From Acinetobacter sp. XH1741 (GTDB taxonomy: Bacteria > Pseudomonadota > Gammaproteobacteria > Pseudomonadales > Moraxellaceae), in NCBI RefSeq assembly GCF_041021895.1, contig NZ_CP157428.1, positions 3,410,001-3,474,000 of the forward strand: a stretch of DNA of 64,000 bases, in the 5' to 3' direction. Shown here in pieces: positions 47,311 to 55,361 of the stretch. The stretch's first letter is position 1, and every line of letters begins with the position of its first letter. The position numbers and the translations under genes were made by a program. The notes under the pieces were generated by a model, which worked only from the letters and a program-made list of their open reading frames with translations, was not told the DNA's origin and ran no database searches.

Positions 47311-47356
47311 ACGCATCAAATACTTTTTAAATTTCAAAAATTTAGGTGAAATAGCA

Positions 47357-48778
47357 ATGAATACAAATGAAGATTCCACTGCTTTAGCTGAAAGCATTCC
47401 CCCACATGAACTTCATGGTGTTTCATTTCGTGAAGCTTTTTGGGTATGGCTTAAAGTAGCTGCGCTTAGCTTTGGTGGACCTGCGGGGCAAATCGCAGTA
47501 ATGCATAAAATTTTAGTTGAAGAGAAACAATGGATTAGTGAAACGCGTTTTTTACATGCCTTAAATTACTGTACACTTGTTCCTGGTCCTGAAGCACATA
47601 AGTTGGCTGTATACATAGGTTGGTTATTACACCGAACACGTGGCGGACTCGTTGCGGGTACTCTCTTTATTTTACCGGGTCTACTTGCATTAGGAATACT
47701 AAGCTGGATTTATGCAAGTTATGGTCAGATTAGTATTGTTCAAGCATTATTCTTTGGATTAAAAGCAGCCGTACTTGCAGTAGTTCTTGAAGCTGTCATG
47801 CGTGTAGGTCGTCGAGCCTTAAAAAACAAGGTGATGGTCATTGTCGCTATCTTGTCATTTATCGGCATCTTTATCTTTGCTTTGCCTTTTCCATTTATTA
47901 TTTTAGTTGCTGCGCTTATCGGTTACATCGGAAATAAAAGTGGAAGTAAAGCATTTAACGCCTCCTCATCTCATTCTGACGCTAATAGCTCTAATGCTTC
48001 ATTAGCAGCTATTGATGCTGCTTTTGCTAAGCAGATCCCAGAGCATGTACAACCTTCCCATACAAGAGCTCTAAAAATTACTCTCATTGGTTTGGTCTTA
48101 TGGCTCGGCCCACTTATAGCTTTTATTACTTTAATGGGCAAAGATAATGTTTATACGCATATCGCTCTATTCTTCAGCAAAATGTCCGTACTTACGTTTG
48201 GTGGTGCTTATGCAATTTTATCTTATGTTGCACAGCAAGCCGTCGAAAACTTCCATTGGCTTAAACCTAGTGAAATGCTGATCGGACTTGGTATGGCTGA
48301 AACCACCCCTGGCCCCCTGATTAGTGTAGTTCAGTTTGTAGGCTTTATGGCAGCGTATCGAGACCCAGGATCATTGAATCCTGCCTTGGCTGGTACTCTT
48401 GGAGGTATATTAGCGAAATGGGTAACATTTGTACCCTCTTTTCTATTCATTTTTATTGGTGCTCCATATATTGAAGCATTAAGAAATAATAAGGCTTTAA
48501 ATGCCATACTTTCGACAATTACAGCAGCTGTTGTTGGAGTGATCCTTAATCTATCAGTGTGGTTTGCATTACATACATTATTTGCTGAAGTTAATGTAAT
48601 TCATAAATATGGAATGGTTTTACAAGTTCCAGTTTTATCCAGCATTAACCCATGGTCACTAATGTTATCAATCATAGCTATGCTTGCTTTATTCCGTTTC
48701 AAACTTGGAATGATGACTACTTTAGCTGGTTGCTGCGCTATAGGAATTATTCTTCACTTTTTCGGGATAAGCGGCTAA
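47357..48778 (+). CDS. chrA: chromate efflux transporter ChrA
   Basis: This 473-residue CHR-family transporter has two homologous CHR domains. Domain 1 carries KVAALSFGGPAGQIAVMH and YCTLVPGPEAHKLAVYIGW. Domain 2 carries KMSVLTFGGAYAILSYVAQQ and GLGMAETTPGPLISVVQFVG. It expels chromate from the cytoplasm. I chose the ATG at 47357, with AGGTG 8 bases upstream, over the ATG at 47303, which overlaps the chrB end but has an N-terminal extension unlike the family. The next feature is a perfect hairpin and then an IS element. Confidence 0.9.
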   Translation: MNTNEDSTALAESIPPHELHGVSFREAFWVWLKVAALSFGGPAGQIAVMHKILVEEKQWISETRFLHALNYCTLVPGPEAHKLAVYIGWLLHRTRGGLVAGTLFILPGLLALGILSWIYASYGQISIVQALFFGLKAAVLAVVLEAVMRVGRRALKNKVMVIVAILSFIGIFIFALPFPFIILVAALIGYIGNKSGSKAFNASSSHSDANSSNASLAAIDAAFAKQIPEHVQPSHTRALKITLIGLVLWLGPLIAFITLMGKDNVYTHIALFFSKMSVLTFGGAYAILSYVAQQAVENFHWLKPSEMLIGLGMAETTPGPLISVVQFVGFMAAYRDPGSLNPALAGTLGGILAKWVTFVPSFLFIFIGAPYIEALRNNKALNAILSTITAAVVGVILNLSVWFALHTLFAEVNVIHKYGMVLQVPVLSSINPWSLMLSIIAMLALFRFKLGMMTTLAGCCAIGIILHFFGISG

Positions 48779-48801
48779 TCACTTATAACTATATAAAAAT
48801 G

Positions 48802-48831
48802 TTTTAGTTGGACTTATTTGTCCAACTAAAA
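48802..48831 (+). terminator. terminator of chrBA, abutting the IS element
   Basis: TTTTAGTTGGAC (48802-48813) pairs perfectly with GTCCAACTAAAA (48820-48831) around a 6-nt loop. The IS begins two bases later, at 48834. Confidence 0.65.
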
Positions 48832-48893
48832 CAGAGGTGGTCCCACATGTTTGAACAACTAAAAGCTTATTTATAAGTGATACTCTGCTCTAG

Positions 48894-49772
48894 TTAAGCT
48901 ACCTTATTTTGTTGTGGTAGCTGGTCATAGTAAAACTCATCTGGAGTCATTTTGTCCAGACTCGAATGAGGTCGTTTCAAATTATAAAATTCAAAATATG
49001 CGTTTAATTGCTTCTTCGCATCCAAAACATTGCTGTAGGCTTTGAGATACACCTCTTCATATTTAACGCTCCGCCATAATCGTTCAACCATCACATTATC
49101 AACCCATCGACCTTTACCATCCATACTGATTTGAATGCCATTTGATTTCAATACATCAATAAATGCATCACTGGTAAACTGACTGCCTTGGTCTGTATTA
49201 AATATTTCAGGTCGACCATATTTTTCAATAGCTTCATTTAATGTTTCTATGCAAAATGTAACCTCCATACTAATCGATACTCTATGCGCAAGTACCTTGC
49301 GGCTATGCCAATCAATCACAGCACATAAATAAACAAAGCCTTTTGCCATAGGGATATACGTTATATCCGTAGACCACACTTGATTACTGCGCTGAATAGC
49401 CAATCCTTTGAGCAGATATGGATATTTGCGGTGAGCTTGATTAGCCTGGCTTAAATTTGGTTTGCAATATAACGCATTAATGCCCATTTTCTTCATTAAA
49501 GTACGTGTATGACGTCGTCCTATATGATGTCCTTGACGATTCAACAAATCACGCATCATACGGCTACCTGCAAAAGGGTATTGCATATGTAACTCATCCA
49601 TACACCGCATCAGCTTCAGATCTGATGCACTCACAGGTTTTGGGCGATAGTAATAACAACCACGGGAGACTTTCAGCAGCTGAGCTTGCTTAGATACTGA
49701 AATCTGAAGTGAGTCATCGATTAACTTTTGTGGTTGAAGCGGCCCAGTTTCTTCAACACACCTTCTAAAAAA
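48894..49772 (-). CDS. IS3-family transposase OrfB (made by -1 frameshift from OrfA), copy 1
   Basis: This is the catalytic DDE integrase part. It has an HTH_21-like region (MDELHMQYPFAGSRMMRDLL), then the DDE residues in STDITYIPM, NTDQGSQFTS and MVERLWRSVKYEE. The frame is open from 49772 and overlaps orfA. The first plausible independent start is a GTG at 49634, which would lose 46 residues. A T_TTT_TTA slippery heptamer in the orfA frame at 49766-49772 is placed exactly where a -1 shift would fuse the two frames. The product moves the element. Confidence 0.9.
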   Translation of the reverse strand, partial: FFRRCVEETGPLQPQKLIDDSLQISVSKQAQLLKVSRGCYYYRPKPVSASDLKLMRCMDELHMQYPFAGSRMMRDLLNRQGHHIGRRHTRTLMKKMGINALYCKPNLSQANQAHRKYPYLLKGLAIQRSNQVWSTDITYIPMAKGFVYLCAVIDWHSRKVLAHRVSISMEVTFCIETLNEAIEKYGRPEIFNTDQGSQFTSDAFIDVLKSNGIQISMDGKGRWVDNVMVERLWRSVKYEEVYLKAYSNVLDAKKQLNAYFEFYNLKRPHSSLDKMTPDEFYYDQLPQQNKVA

Positions 49773-50026
49773 TCAATTTCTAATGCCTGCTCACCGATTT
49801 TTGCATGTAGTTTTTTTAGATCGATGGGTGGTTCTGTTGGAGCTTTTGATTGATCGAAAGCTTGCGAGGAAGCTGAAATCAGTTGATTTTTCCAGTCGAT
49901 AATTTGGTTTTGATGAACATCAAATTCAGCACTCAATTCAGCAAGTGTTTTTTCTGCTTTAATCGCAGCAAGTGCTACCTTAGCTTTAAAATCATTTGAA
50001 TGATTTCTTCTTGGTCTACGTGCCAT
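49721..50026 (-). CDS. IS3-family transposase OrfA, copy 1
   Basis: This 101-residue DNA-binding protein has an N-terminal helix-turn-helix (FKAKVALAAIKAEKTLAELSAEFDVHQNQIIDWK) and a leucine-zipper-like tail (KLHAKIGEQALEIDFLEGVLKKL). I chose the ATG at 50024-50026 because GGAG lies 6 bases before it. An ATG at 50038 is less well placed. It is identical to the second copy. Confidence 0.9.
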   Translation of the reverse strand: MARRPRRNHSNDFKAKVALAAIKAEKTLAELSAEFDVHQNQIIDWKNQLISASSQAFDQSKAPTEPPIDLKKLHAKIGEQALEIDFLEGVLKKLGRFNHKS

Positions 50027-50113
50027 AAAATACTCCATATATTGATGTTTATAACATCATTTGGGGAGCAAAATATCACTTATAAGTGTTGTTCAAATTT
50101 CCTGATCCACCTC

Positions 50114-50579
50114 TAAAATATAAGCTTGGCAAAACAAATATTGAGCTCTTAAACTATCGGATATTGATATGATCATCATGACCTATATATTTACTCAATA
50201 TAATCATCAAATAGTGCAATCAAGTTAACCTAATATAAAAGCTTATTTTCAATAAAAAACACATCATAATACCCCCTTGCCTTTTAACCACAAAAATATT
50301 GAAGTTATTATTTAGAAGCAATTAATAGAAAAATAAACAAATCTTTTTTAAACAAGCTACTAATAAAAATATCTCCATCGAAAATAAAGTATAAAAATTC
50401 AAAAACCATTTAATAAAGTATCAATAGAGTTAAAATACATATAGCTTACTTTTAATTTTAAAGAGGAATACAAGAAATAATTTCTTGTATTCCTGTTATA
50501 AGATTGGGAGAACCAAGTTGATAATTTCACCCATTTCTTTGGATCTATTAATTTAAGTTTCGACTTTACTTATTTGAGC
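50114..50579. other. AT-rich stretch between IS copy 1 and the alkylsulfatase
   Basis: These 466 bases contain no ORF. The notable element is the perfect hairpin at 50464-50494. The rest is AT-rich without features I can support. Confidence 0.5.
50464..50494 (-). terminator. perfect 14-bp hairpin, candidate terminator of the alkylsulfatase
   Basis: AGGAATACAAGAAA (50464-50477) pairs with TTTCTTGTATTCCT (50481-50494) around TAA. On the minus strand CTTTAAAATT follows, which is a weak T tract. Confidence 0.5.
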
Positions 50580-52535
50580 TTAGCCATTTGGTCGAGTCAC
50601 AATCGGGAAAATTGAATCTGGACGTTTAAACATTGCAAAGAATTTTCCAATTTTCAGTGGATTACCTTTGACTTTACTGTCTTTAGAAAGCAGGACTTTT
50701 ACCCCTTCTATTTGACCTGTAATCATTTTTAGATATAAGGGCTTGGTTAAGGTTAATGTAGGGCAATCCAATGCCAAATCTTTACTTTCATCATAACGCT
50801 TAAACTGCATGACTGAGTTTTCAACCCATAATGAAAAATGCTCTTTGGTATCCGACAAAACCAGATTGATACACTGGTTTTCATTTTTTAAATTTTCCAC
50901 ATCTAAATTTGTCGCCATAGCTTCAAGAAATCTTTCAGTTGGTGTATGAATCAATAAATCACTCGGATCAGAAGTATTTTGTAGGGGTACATTATTTTGT
51001 AGCTCTTGAGCGCCCACCAAAAAGAAATTACGCCAAGTTGAAGCCTCAGCAGCATAGCCCAATTGACGATAAGTATTCGCCAATAAGTCTTTTGCTTGTT
51101 GGTTTTGAGGGTTATTCAACACAATATGTTTTAAAATCTCGGCAGCCCATCTATAGTCAGCTTGAGCGTAGGCATCCCGCGCATTTTTCAATGCATTGTT
51201 CTCCCCACCTGCTAACTCAATATATTTTTTTGCAACAGCTTTAGGGGGTAATGGATCTAAATTGGAAGGATGGGCATCGAACCATCCCATATAATATTGG
51301 TATACTGCTTTTACATTATGTTTTAGGGTTCCATAATAGCCATGAGCATATAGTTTTTGATCAAGTGCCGCTGGAAGCTTAATTTTTTCGGCAATTTCAG
51401 CGCCATTAAAACCAGAGTTCATATATCTCACCGTCTGATCATGCGTGAACTTATAAACATCTCGCTGGGTTTTAATAAAATCTTGAATATTGTCATTGCC
51501 CCAGACAGGCCAATGATGCTGTGCAATCAATACATCGGATGCTTTGGCATGCTGCATTGCTTGGTCTAGATAGCCCACCCATTTTAAGGCATCACGGACT
51601 TTAGCACCCCGAAGGGTATAAAGATTATGCATGGTATGAGATAGAATTTCTGCGCCGTTATAAAGTTTCAATGATGGGATAGAGAACGTTAATTCTGCTG
51701 GTGCTTCTGAACCCGGCACGTTATAAAACACAAAATCCAAGCCATCAACCGTCATTTTCTGTTCTGGTTGAGTGATCAGTTGTGTAGGCTCAAGGATGCC
51801 CATTTTTCCCACAGCAACAGCCTTACCTAAACCTGTATCCACCAATCCTTCCGCATTTTTAGGTAGAAAAGTTCCATACATATAAGTCGCACGACGTATC
51901 ATGGCTGAACCTGCCATCACATTTTCACTGGTCGCTTCTTCCATAAAGCCTTTTGGCGCAATAATTGGAGTTTTTCTAGCGTTAATTTCTTCGCTAGAAA
52001 GAACGCCTAATGCACCACCAAAATGATCGATATGGCTATGGGTAAAGATAATGGCTGAAATTTTTTGCTCACCTAAATGCTGTCTAGCAAATTTAAGTGC
52101 TGCTTCAGCCGTTTCTTTAGAGGTTAATGTATCCACAATAATCCAGCCAGTATCACCCTGAATGATGGTCATATTTGCCAAATCAAAACCACGAATTTGC
52201 CAAACTCGATCTGTTACTTTAAATAGCCCAACATTGTTGTTTAATTTTGCTTGTCGCCATAGAGTGGGATTAACGGTATTTGGTGCTTGATCTTGTAAAA
52301 AACTAAATGCATCAAAATCCCAGATAACATTGCCTTTCTCACTTTTAATTTGACCTGTTGGCTTGGCAATAAAGCCCTTTTGAGCCTGATTAAACTCAGT
52401 CATATCCTCTAAGTTATACTTCGCCTTATATGTATTATTTGATTCAATGACCGCTTTTTCTACTACAGTATTTGCTGCAAAAACAGAAAATGGCAGAATA
52501 AGCATCAATGAAACTGTTAAAAACTTAATTTTCAT
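50580..52535 (-). CDS. secreted alkylsulfatase (SdsA-type metallo-beta-lactamase fold)
   Basis: This 651-residue protein has a signal peptide (MKIKFLTVSLMLILPFSVFA). A metallo-beta-lactamase domain follows with the zinc motif THSHIDHFGG at 165-174. A helical dimerisation domain (WRNFF region) and a C-terminal SCP2-like domain (PTERFLEAMATNLDVENL onwards) complete the SdsA1/BDS1 layout. It would hydrolyse sulfate esters of primary alkyl chains such as dodecyl sulfate, in the periplasm or outside. An AAGGAAAG ribosome site precedes the ATG. The IS element ends only 22 bases upstream, so any native promoter has been displaced. Confidence 0.92.
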   Translation of the reverse strand: MKIKFLTVSLMLILPFSVFAANTVVEKAVIESNNTYKAKYNLEDMTEFNQAQKGFIAKPTGQIKSEKGNVIWDFDAFSFLQDQAPNTVNPTLWRQAKLNNNVGLFKVTDRVWQIRGFDLANMTIIQGDTGWIIVDTLTSKETAEAALKFARQHLGEQKISAIIFTHSHIDHFGGALGVLSSEEINARKTPIIAPKGFMEEATSENVMAGSAMIRRATYMYGTFLPKNAEGLVDTGLGKAVAVGKMGILEPTQLITQPEQKMTVDGLDFVFYNVPGSEAPAELTFSIPSLKLYNGAEILSHTMHNLYTLRGAKVRDALKWVGYLDQAMQHAKASDVLIAQHHWPVWGNDNIQDFIKTQRDVYKFTHDQTVRYMNSGFNGAEIAEKIKLPAALDQKLYAHGYYGTLKHNVKAVYQYYMGWFDAHPSNLDPLPPKAVAKKYIELAGGENNALKNARDAYAQADYRWAAEILKHIVLNNPQNQQAKDLLANTYRQLGYAAEASTWRNFFLVGAQELQNNVPLQNTSDPSDLLIHTPTERFLEAMATNLDVENLKNENQCINLVLSDTKEHFSLWVENSVMQFKRYDESKDLALDCPTLTLTKPLYLKMITGQIEGVKVLLSKDSKVKGNPLKIGKFFAMFKRPDSIFPIVTRPNG

Positions 52536-52617
52536 CTTCTTTCCTTTTTTTAAATAAGAGGTGGTCCCACATGTTTGAACAACTAAAAGCTTATTTATAA
52601 GTGATACTCTGCTCTAG

Positions 52618-53496
52618 TTAAGCTACCTTATTTTGTTGTGGTAGCTGGTCATAGTAAAACTCATCTGGAGTCATTTTGTCCAGACTCGAATGAGGTCGTT
52701 TCAAATTATAAAATTCAAAATATGCGTTTAATTGCTTCTTCGCATCCAAAACATTGCTGTAGGCTTTGAGATACACCTCTTCATATTTAACGCTCCGCCA
52801 TAATCGTTCAACCATCACATTATCAACCCATCGACCTTTACCATCCATGCTGATTTGGATGTCATTTGATTTCAATACATCAATAAATGCATCACTGGTA
52901 AACTGACTGCCTTGGTCTGTATTAAATATTTCAGGTCGACCATATTTTTCAATAGCTTCATTTAATGTTTCTATGCAAAATGTAACCTCCATACTAATCG
53001 ATACTCTATGCGCAAGTACCTTGCGGCTATGCCAATCAATCACAGCACATAAATAAACAAAGCCTTTTGCCATAGGGATATACGTTATATCCGTAGACCA
53101 CACTTGATTACTGCGCTGAATAGCCAATCCTTTGAGCAGATATGGATATTTGCGGTGAGCTTGATTAGCCTGGCTTAAATTTGGTTTGCAATATAACGCA
53201 TTAATGCCCATTTTCTTCATTAAAGTACGTGTATGACGTCGTCCTATATGATGTCCTTGACGATTCAACAAATCACGCATCATACGGCTACCTGCAAAAG
53301 GGTATTGCATATGTAACTCATCCATACACCGCATCAGCTTCAGATCTGATGCACTCACAGGTTTTGGGCGATAGTAATAACAACCACGGGAGACTTTCAG
53401 CAGCTGAGCTTGCTTAGATACTGAAATCTGAAGTGAGTCATCGATTAACTTTTGTGGTTGAAGCGGCCCAGTTTCTTCAACACACCTTCTAAAAAA
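52618..53496 (-). CDS. IS3-family transposase OrfB (made by -1 frameshift from OrfA), copy 2
   Basis: Identical to the OrfB of copy 1 except for KSNDIQ in place of KSNGIQ. The DDE residues and the slippery T_TTT_TTA (53490-53496) are kept. Transcription runs towards the alkylsulfatase gene. Confidence 0.9.
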   Translation of the reverse strand, partial: FFRRCVEETGPLQPQKLIDDSLQISVSKQAQLLKVSRGCYYYRPKPVSASDLKLMRCMDELHMQYPFAGSRMMRDLLNRQGHHIGRRHTRTLMKKMGINALYCKPNLSQANQAHRKYPYLLKGLAIQRSNQVWSTDITYIPMAKGFVYLCAVIDWHSRKVLAHRVSISMEVTFCIETLNEAIEKYGRPEIFNTDQGSQFTSDAFIDVLKSNDIQISMDGKGRWVDNVMVERLWRSVKYEEVYLKAYSNVLDAKKQLNAYFEFYNLKRPHSSLDKMTPDEFYYDQLPQQNKVA

Positions 53497-53750
53497 TCAA
53501 TTTCTAATGCCTGCTCACCGATTTTTGCATGTAGTTTTTTTAGATCGATGGGTGGTTCTGTTGGAGCTTTTGATTGATCGAAAGCTTGCGAGGAAGCTGA
53601 AATCAGTTGATTTTTCCAGTCGATAATTTGGTTTTGATGAACATCAAATTCAGCACTCAATTCAGCAAGTGTTTTTTCTGCTTTAATCGCAGCAAGTGCT
53701 ACCTTAGCTTTAAAATCATTTGAATGATTTCTTCTTGGTCTACGTGCCAT
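53445..53750 (-). CDS. IS3-family transposase OrfA, copy 2
   Basis: Identical in sequence to OrfA of copy 1 (101 residues, HTH plus zipper-like tail), with the same GGAG site before the ATG at 53748-53750. Confidence 0.9.
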   Translation of the reverse strand: MARRPRRNHSNDFKAKVALAAIKAEKTLAELSAEFDVHQNQIIDWKNQLISASSQAFDQSKAPTEPPIDLKKLHAKIGEQALEIDFLEGVLKKLGRFNHKS

Positions 53751-53852
53751 AAAATACTCCATATATTGATGTTTATAACATCATTTGGGGAGCAAAATAT
53801 CACTTATAAGTGTTGTTCAAATTTCCTGATCCACCTCTAACCATTCAATAAT

Positions 53853-54788
53853 TCAAATAAAATGTATTTCAACACTTGCATGCACAATTTCTTCATGGAT
53901 AGAGAGTGCCTGTTTCACTACATCTGGTGTTAAATCTACACCTGTACTCTCTAAAGCCAAGATGCAAGAAAACTTGCCTCTACCAACTTTCCAAACATGT
54001 AAATCAGTAATATTAACTTGAGGAAATTCCTCTATAACCTCTTTGATTTCATCAACCACAGGGTGAGACATTTCTGCATCGAGTAGTGTCTTTCCTGTCT
54101 CATTTAATAATCCCCATGACCATTTAGCGACAAGAATAGCTCCAACTACACCTAATAGTGCATCTAAGAAACTCCAACCAAAATATTTCCCCGCAAACAA
54201 TGCAACAATTGCCAATACAGAAGTAACCGCATCAGCTACTACATGCAGAAACGCCGCCTTTTGATTTAAGTCATGATGATCGTGGTGGTGGTCGTGTTCA
54301 TGGTGATGATCATGCTCGTGGTGATGGTGGTGGCCTCCGTCATGTAATAACCATGCACAAACCAAGTTTACCAATAAACCAACAATTGCAATTGGTATTG
54401 CCTCATTGTAATGAATATTCACGGGATTCATTAATCGATCGATAGATTGAATACCCATTAAAAGTGCTACAACCATAAGTAAAATAGCACTACTGTACCC
54501 TGCTAGAATCTCAATTTTCCAAGTACCAAAACTAAATCGCTGATCATGAGCATAATGTCGGGCCATTCGATATGCGAAATAAGCTAAGCCGAGAGCAACC
54601 ATATGTGAACTCATATGCCAGCCATCTGCGAGTAAGGCCATCGAATTAAAAATCCATCCCCCCAATATCTCTAGTACCATCATGATTGCTGTAAGAATTG
54701 TCGCAATCAGTATTTTCTTTTGTGCTAAAGGATTTCCTTCATCGAATTGATGAGAATGACGACGATCTAAGTTACTATGAAGTTGCAT
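53853..54788 (-). CDS. dmeF: CDF-family cation exporter, DmeF-type
   Basis: This 311-residue cation diffusion facilitator has six membrane helices. The metal-site helices include LLADGWHMSSH and HVVADAVTSV. A His-rich cytoplasmic loop of about 26 residues (HHHHHEHDHHHEHDHHHDHH) lies between helices IV and V. The C-terminal regulatory domain is also present (LHVWKVGRGKFSCIL). DmeF proteins export Co and Ni using protons. I chose the ATG at 54786-54788, with GGAAAG before it; an ATG at 54845 would overlap the divergent regulator. The His loop is encoded by repeated CATGATCAT-type triplets. An RcnR-type operator sits in the 55-bp divergent spacer. Confidence 0.88.
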   Translation of the reverse strand: MQLHSNLDRRHSHQFDEGNPLAQKKILIATILTAIMMVLEILGGWIFNSMALLADGWHMSSHMVALGLAYFAYRMARHYAHDQRFSFGTWKIEILAGYSSAILLMVVALLMGIQSIDRLMNPVNIHYNEAIPIAIVGLLVNLVCAWLLHDGGHHHHHEHDHHHEHDHHHDHHDLNQKAAFLHVVADAVTSVLAIVALFAGKYFGWSFLDALLGVVGAILVAKWSWGLLNETGKTLLDAEMSHPVVDEIKEVIEEFPQVNITDLHVWKVGRGKFSCILALESTGVDLTPDVVKQALSIHEEIVHASVEIHFI

Positions 54789-54807
54789 AAATTTTATCTT
54801 TCCAAGA

Positions 54808-54821
54808 TACTCCCCCCAGTA
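54808..54821. promoter_or_regulatory. RcnR-type operator between dmeF and its repressor
   Basis: TACT-C6-AGTA (TACT-G6-AGTA on the other strand) matches the known RcnR/CsoR-family recognition pattern TACT-G6-N-AGTA apart from the absent spacer base. It lies between the two divergent start codons, so one site could control both. Confidence 0.8.
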
Positions 54822-54843
54822 TATATTTTTTTTAGGAAAAATC

Positions 54844-55113
54844 ATGTCTCATTTGCATCAAGATAAAAAAATACTTAATCGCATCAAGCGGATTCAAGGA
54901 CAGGTTACTTCTGTTGAAAAGTCATTATTAACACCTGAAAGCTCTTGTCTTGAAGTATTACAACAAGTTGCAGCAATTAAAGGTGCTGTTAATGGGTTAA
55001 TGCAGCAACTTCTTGAACAACATTTAAGAGAACATGTATTGAAAGGGGATCAAAATTTTGATGAAGAAGAAATGAAACAGTACTTATTATTATTAGATCG
55101 TTATTCAAAATGA
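54844..55113 (+). CDS. RcnR-like Ni/Co-sensing repressor (CsoR/RcnR family)
   Basis: This 89-residue all-helical CsoR/RcnR-family protein starts MSHLHQDKK with RIKRIQGQV. Metal ligands match the RcnR set by position: His3, Cys35, His60 and His64. This is the His-Cys-His-His pattern used by nickel/cobalt sensors rather than the Cys-His-Cys of copper sensors. It is divergent from the DmeF exporter over a 55-bp spacer holding the TACT-G6-AGTA operator. An AGGA site lies before the ATG. Binding metal should release DNA and allow export. DmeR is the corresponding name in dmeF systems. Confidence 0.9.
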   Translation: MSHLHQDKKILNRIKRIQGQVTSVEKSLLTPESSCLEVLQQVAAIKGAVNGLMQQLLEQHLREHVLKGDQNFDEEEMKQYLLLLDRYSK

Positions 55114-55142
55114 GTAGAACAAAATGTTCTACTCATTTTTAT
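55111..55142 (+). terminator. Rho-independent terminator of the RcnR-like gene
   Basis: TGAGTAGAACA (55111-55121) pairs perfectly with TGTTCTACTCA (55125-55135) around AAA, then TTTTTATT. The stem includes the stop codon of the gene. Confidence 0.9.
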
Positions 55143-55144
55143 TA

Positions 55145-55270
55145 TTAATGGCAGTGACGATCCCCTGTCTTGCTATTCGTGTGGCAGCCTGAAGAATCAG
55201 TACCACCTGAATGAGCAAAAGCATTTGTTACCGCAAGCCCCATTAAACATACCAAGATTAGTTTTTTCAT
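55145..55270 (-). CDS. small secreted YHYH-like protein
   Basis: This 41-residue ORF has a clean signal peptide (MKKLILVCLMGLAVTNAFA). The 22-residue mature part, HSGGTDSSGCHTNSKTGDRH followed by CH, carries two Cys and four His. It resembles the YHYH or excalibur-like motif of short periplasmic proteins (HSGGTDxxGCHxNxKTGxxHCH). AGGGGAA lies just before the ATG. The His/Cys content and the neighbours suggest metal binding in the periplasm; this is inferred. It is downstream of the MFS gene on the same strand. Confidence 0.8.
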   Translation of the reverse strand: MKKLILVCLMGLAVTNAFAHSGGTDSSGCHTNSKTGDRHCH

Positions 55271-55361
55271 GTTGTTCCCCTTTTTTTATTGAACAATAAA
55301 ATAAGCTTATAATTGTACAACAAACAAACGGAATCTTTCTAAGTCATTAGTCGAAAAAGAG

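Larger units (their letters stand above)
48834..50113 (-). mobile_element. IS3-family insertion sequence, copy 1 (1280 bp)
   Basis: Imperfect inverted ends start GAGGTGG and share TTTGAACAAC. They enclose an orfA-orfB transposase pair on the minus strand. The same 1280 bp recur at 52558-53837 with three base differences seen by eye. Flanking triplets (ACA left, TAA right) do not match, so no target duplication is visible for this copy. Confidence 0.9.
52558..53837 (-). mobile_element. IS3-family insertion sequence, copy 2 (1280 bp)
   Basis: Same length and orientation as copy 1, with GAGGTGG ends. It is flanked by TAA on both sides (52555-52557 and 53838-53840), a likely 3-bp target duplication. 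Visible differences from copy 1 include three substitutions near 52849-52862, one of which changes Gly to Asp in OrfB. Confidence 0.92.

Noticed and set aside
48834..53837. Classical composite transposon carrying the alkylsulfatase
   Set aside because: The outer flanking triplets do not match; only copy 2 shows its own duplication, so a simple composite insertion is not supported.
54285..54340. Short tandem repeats of CATGRTGGTG type that look like a repeat array
   Set aside because: They encode the His-rich loop of the DmeF-type exporter and arise from His/Asp codons; there are no CRISPR-like spacers.
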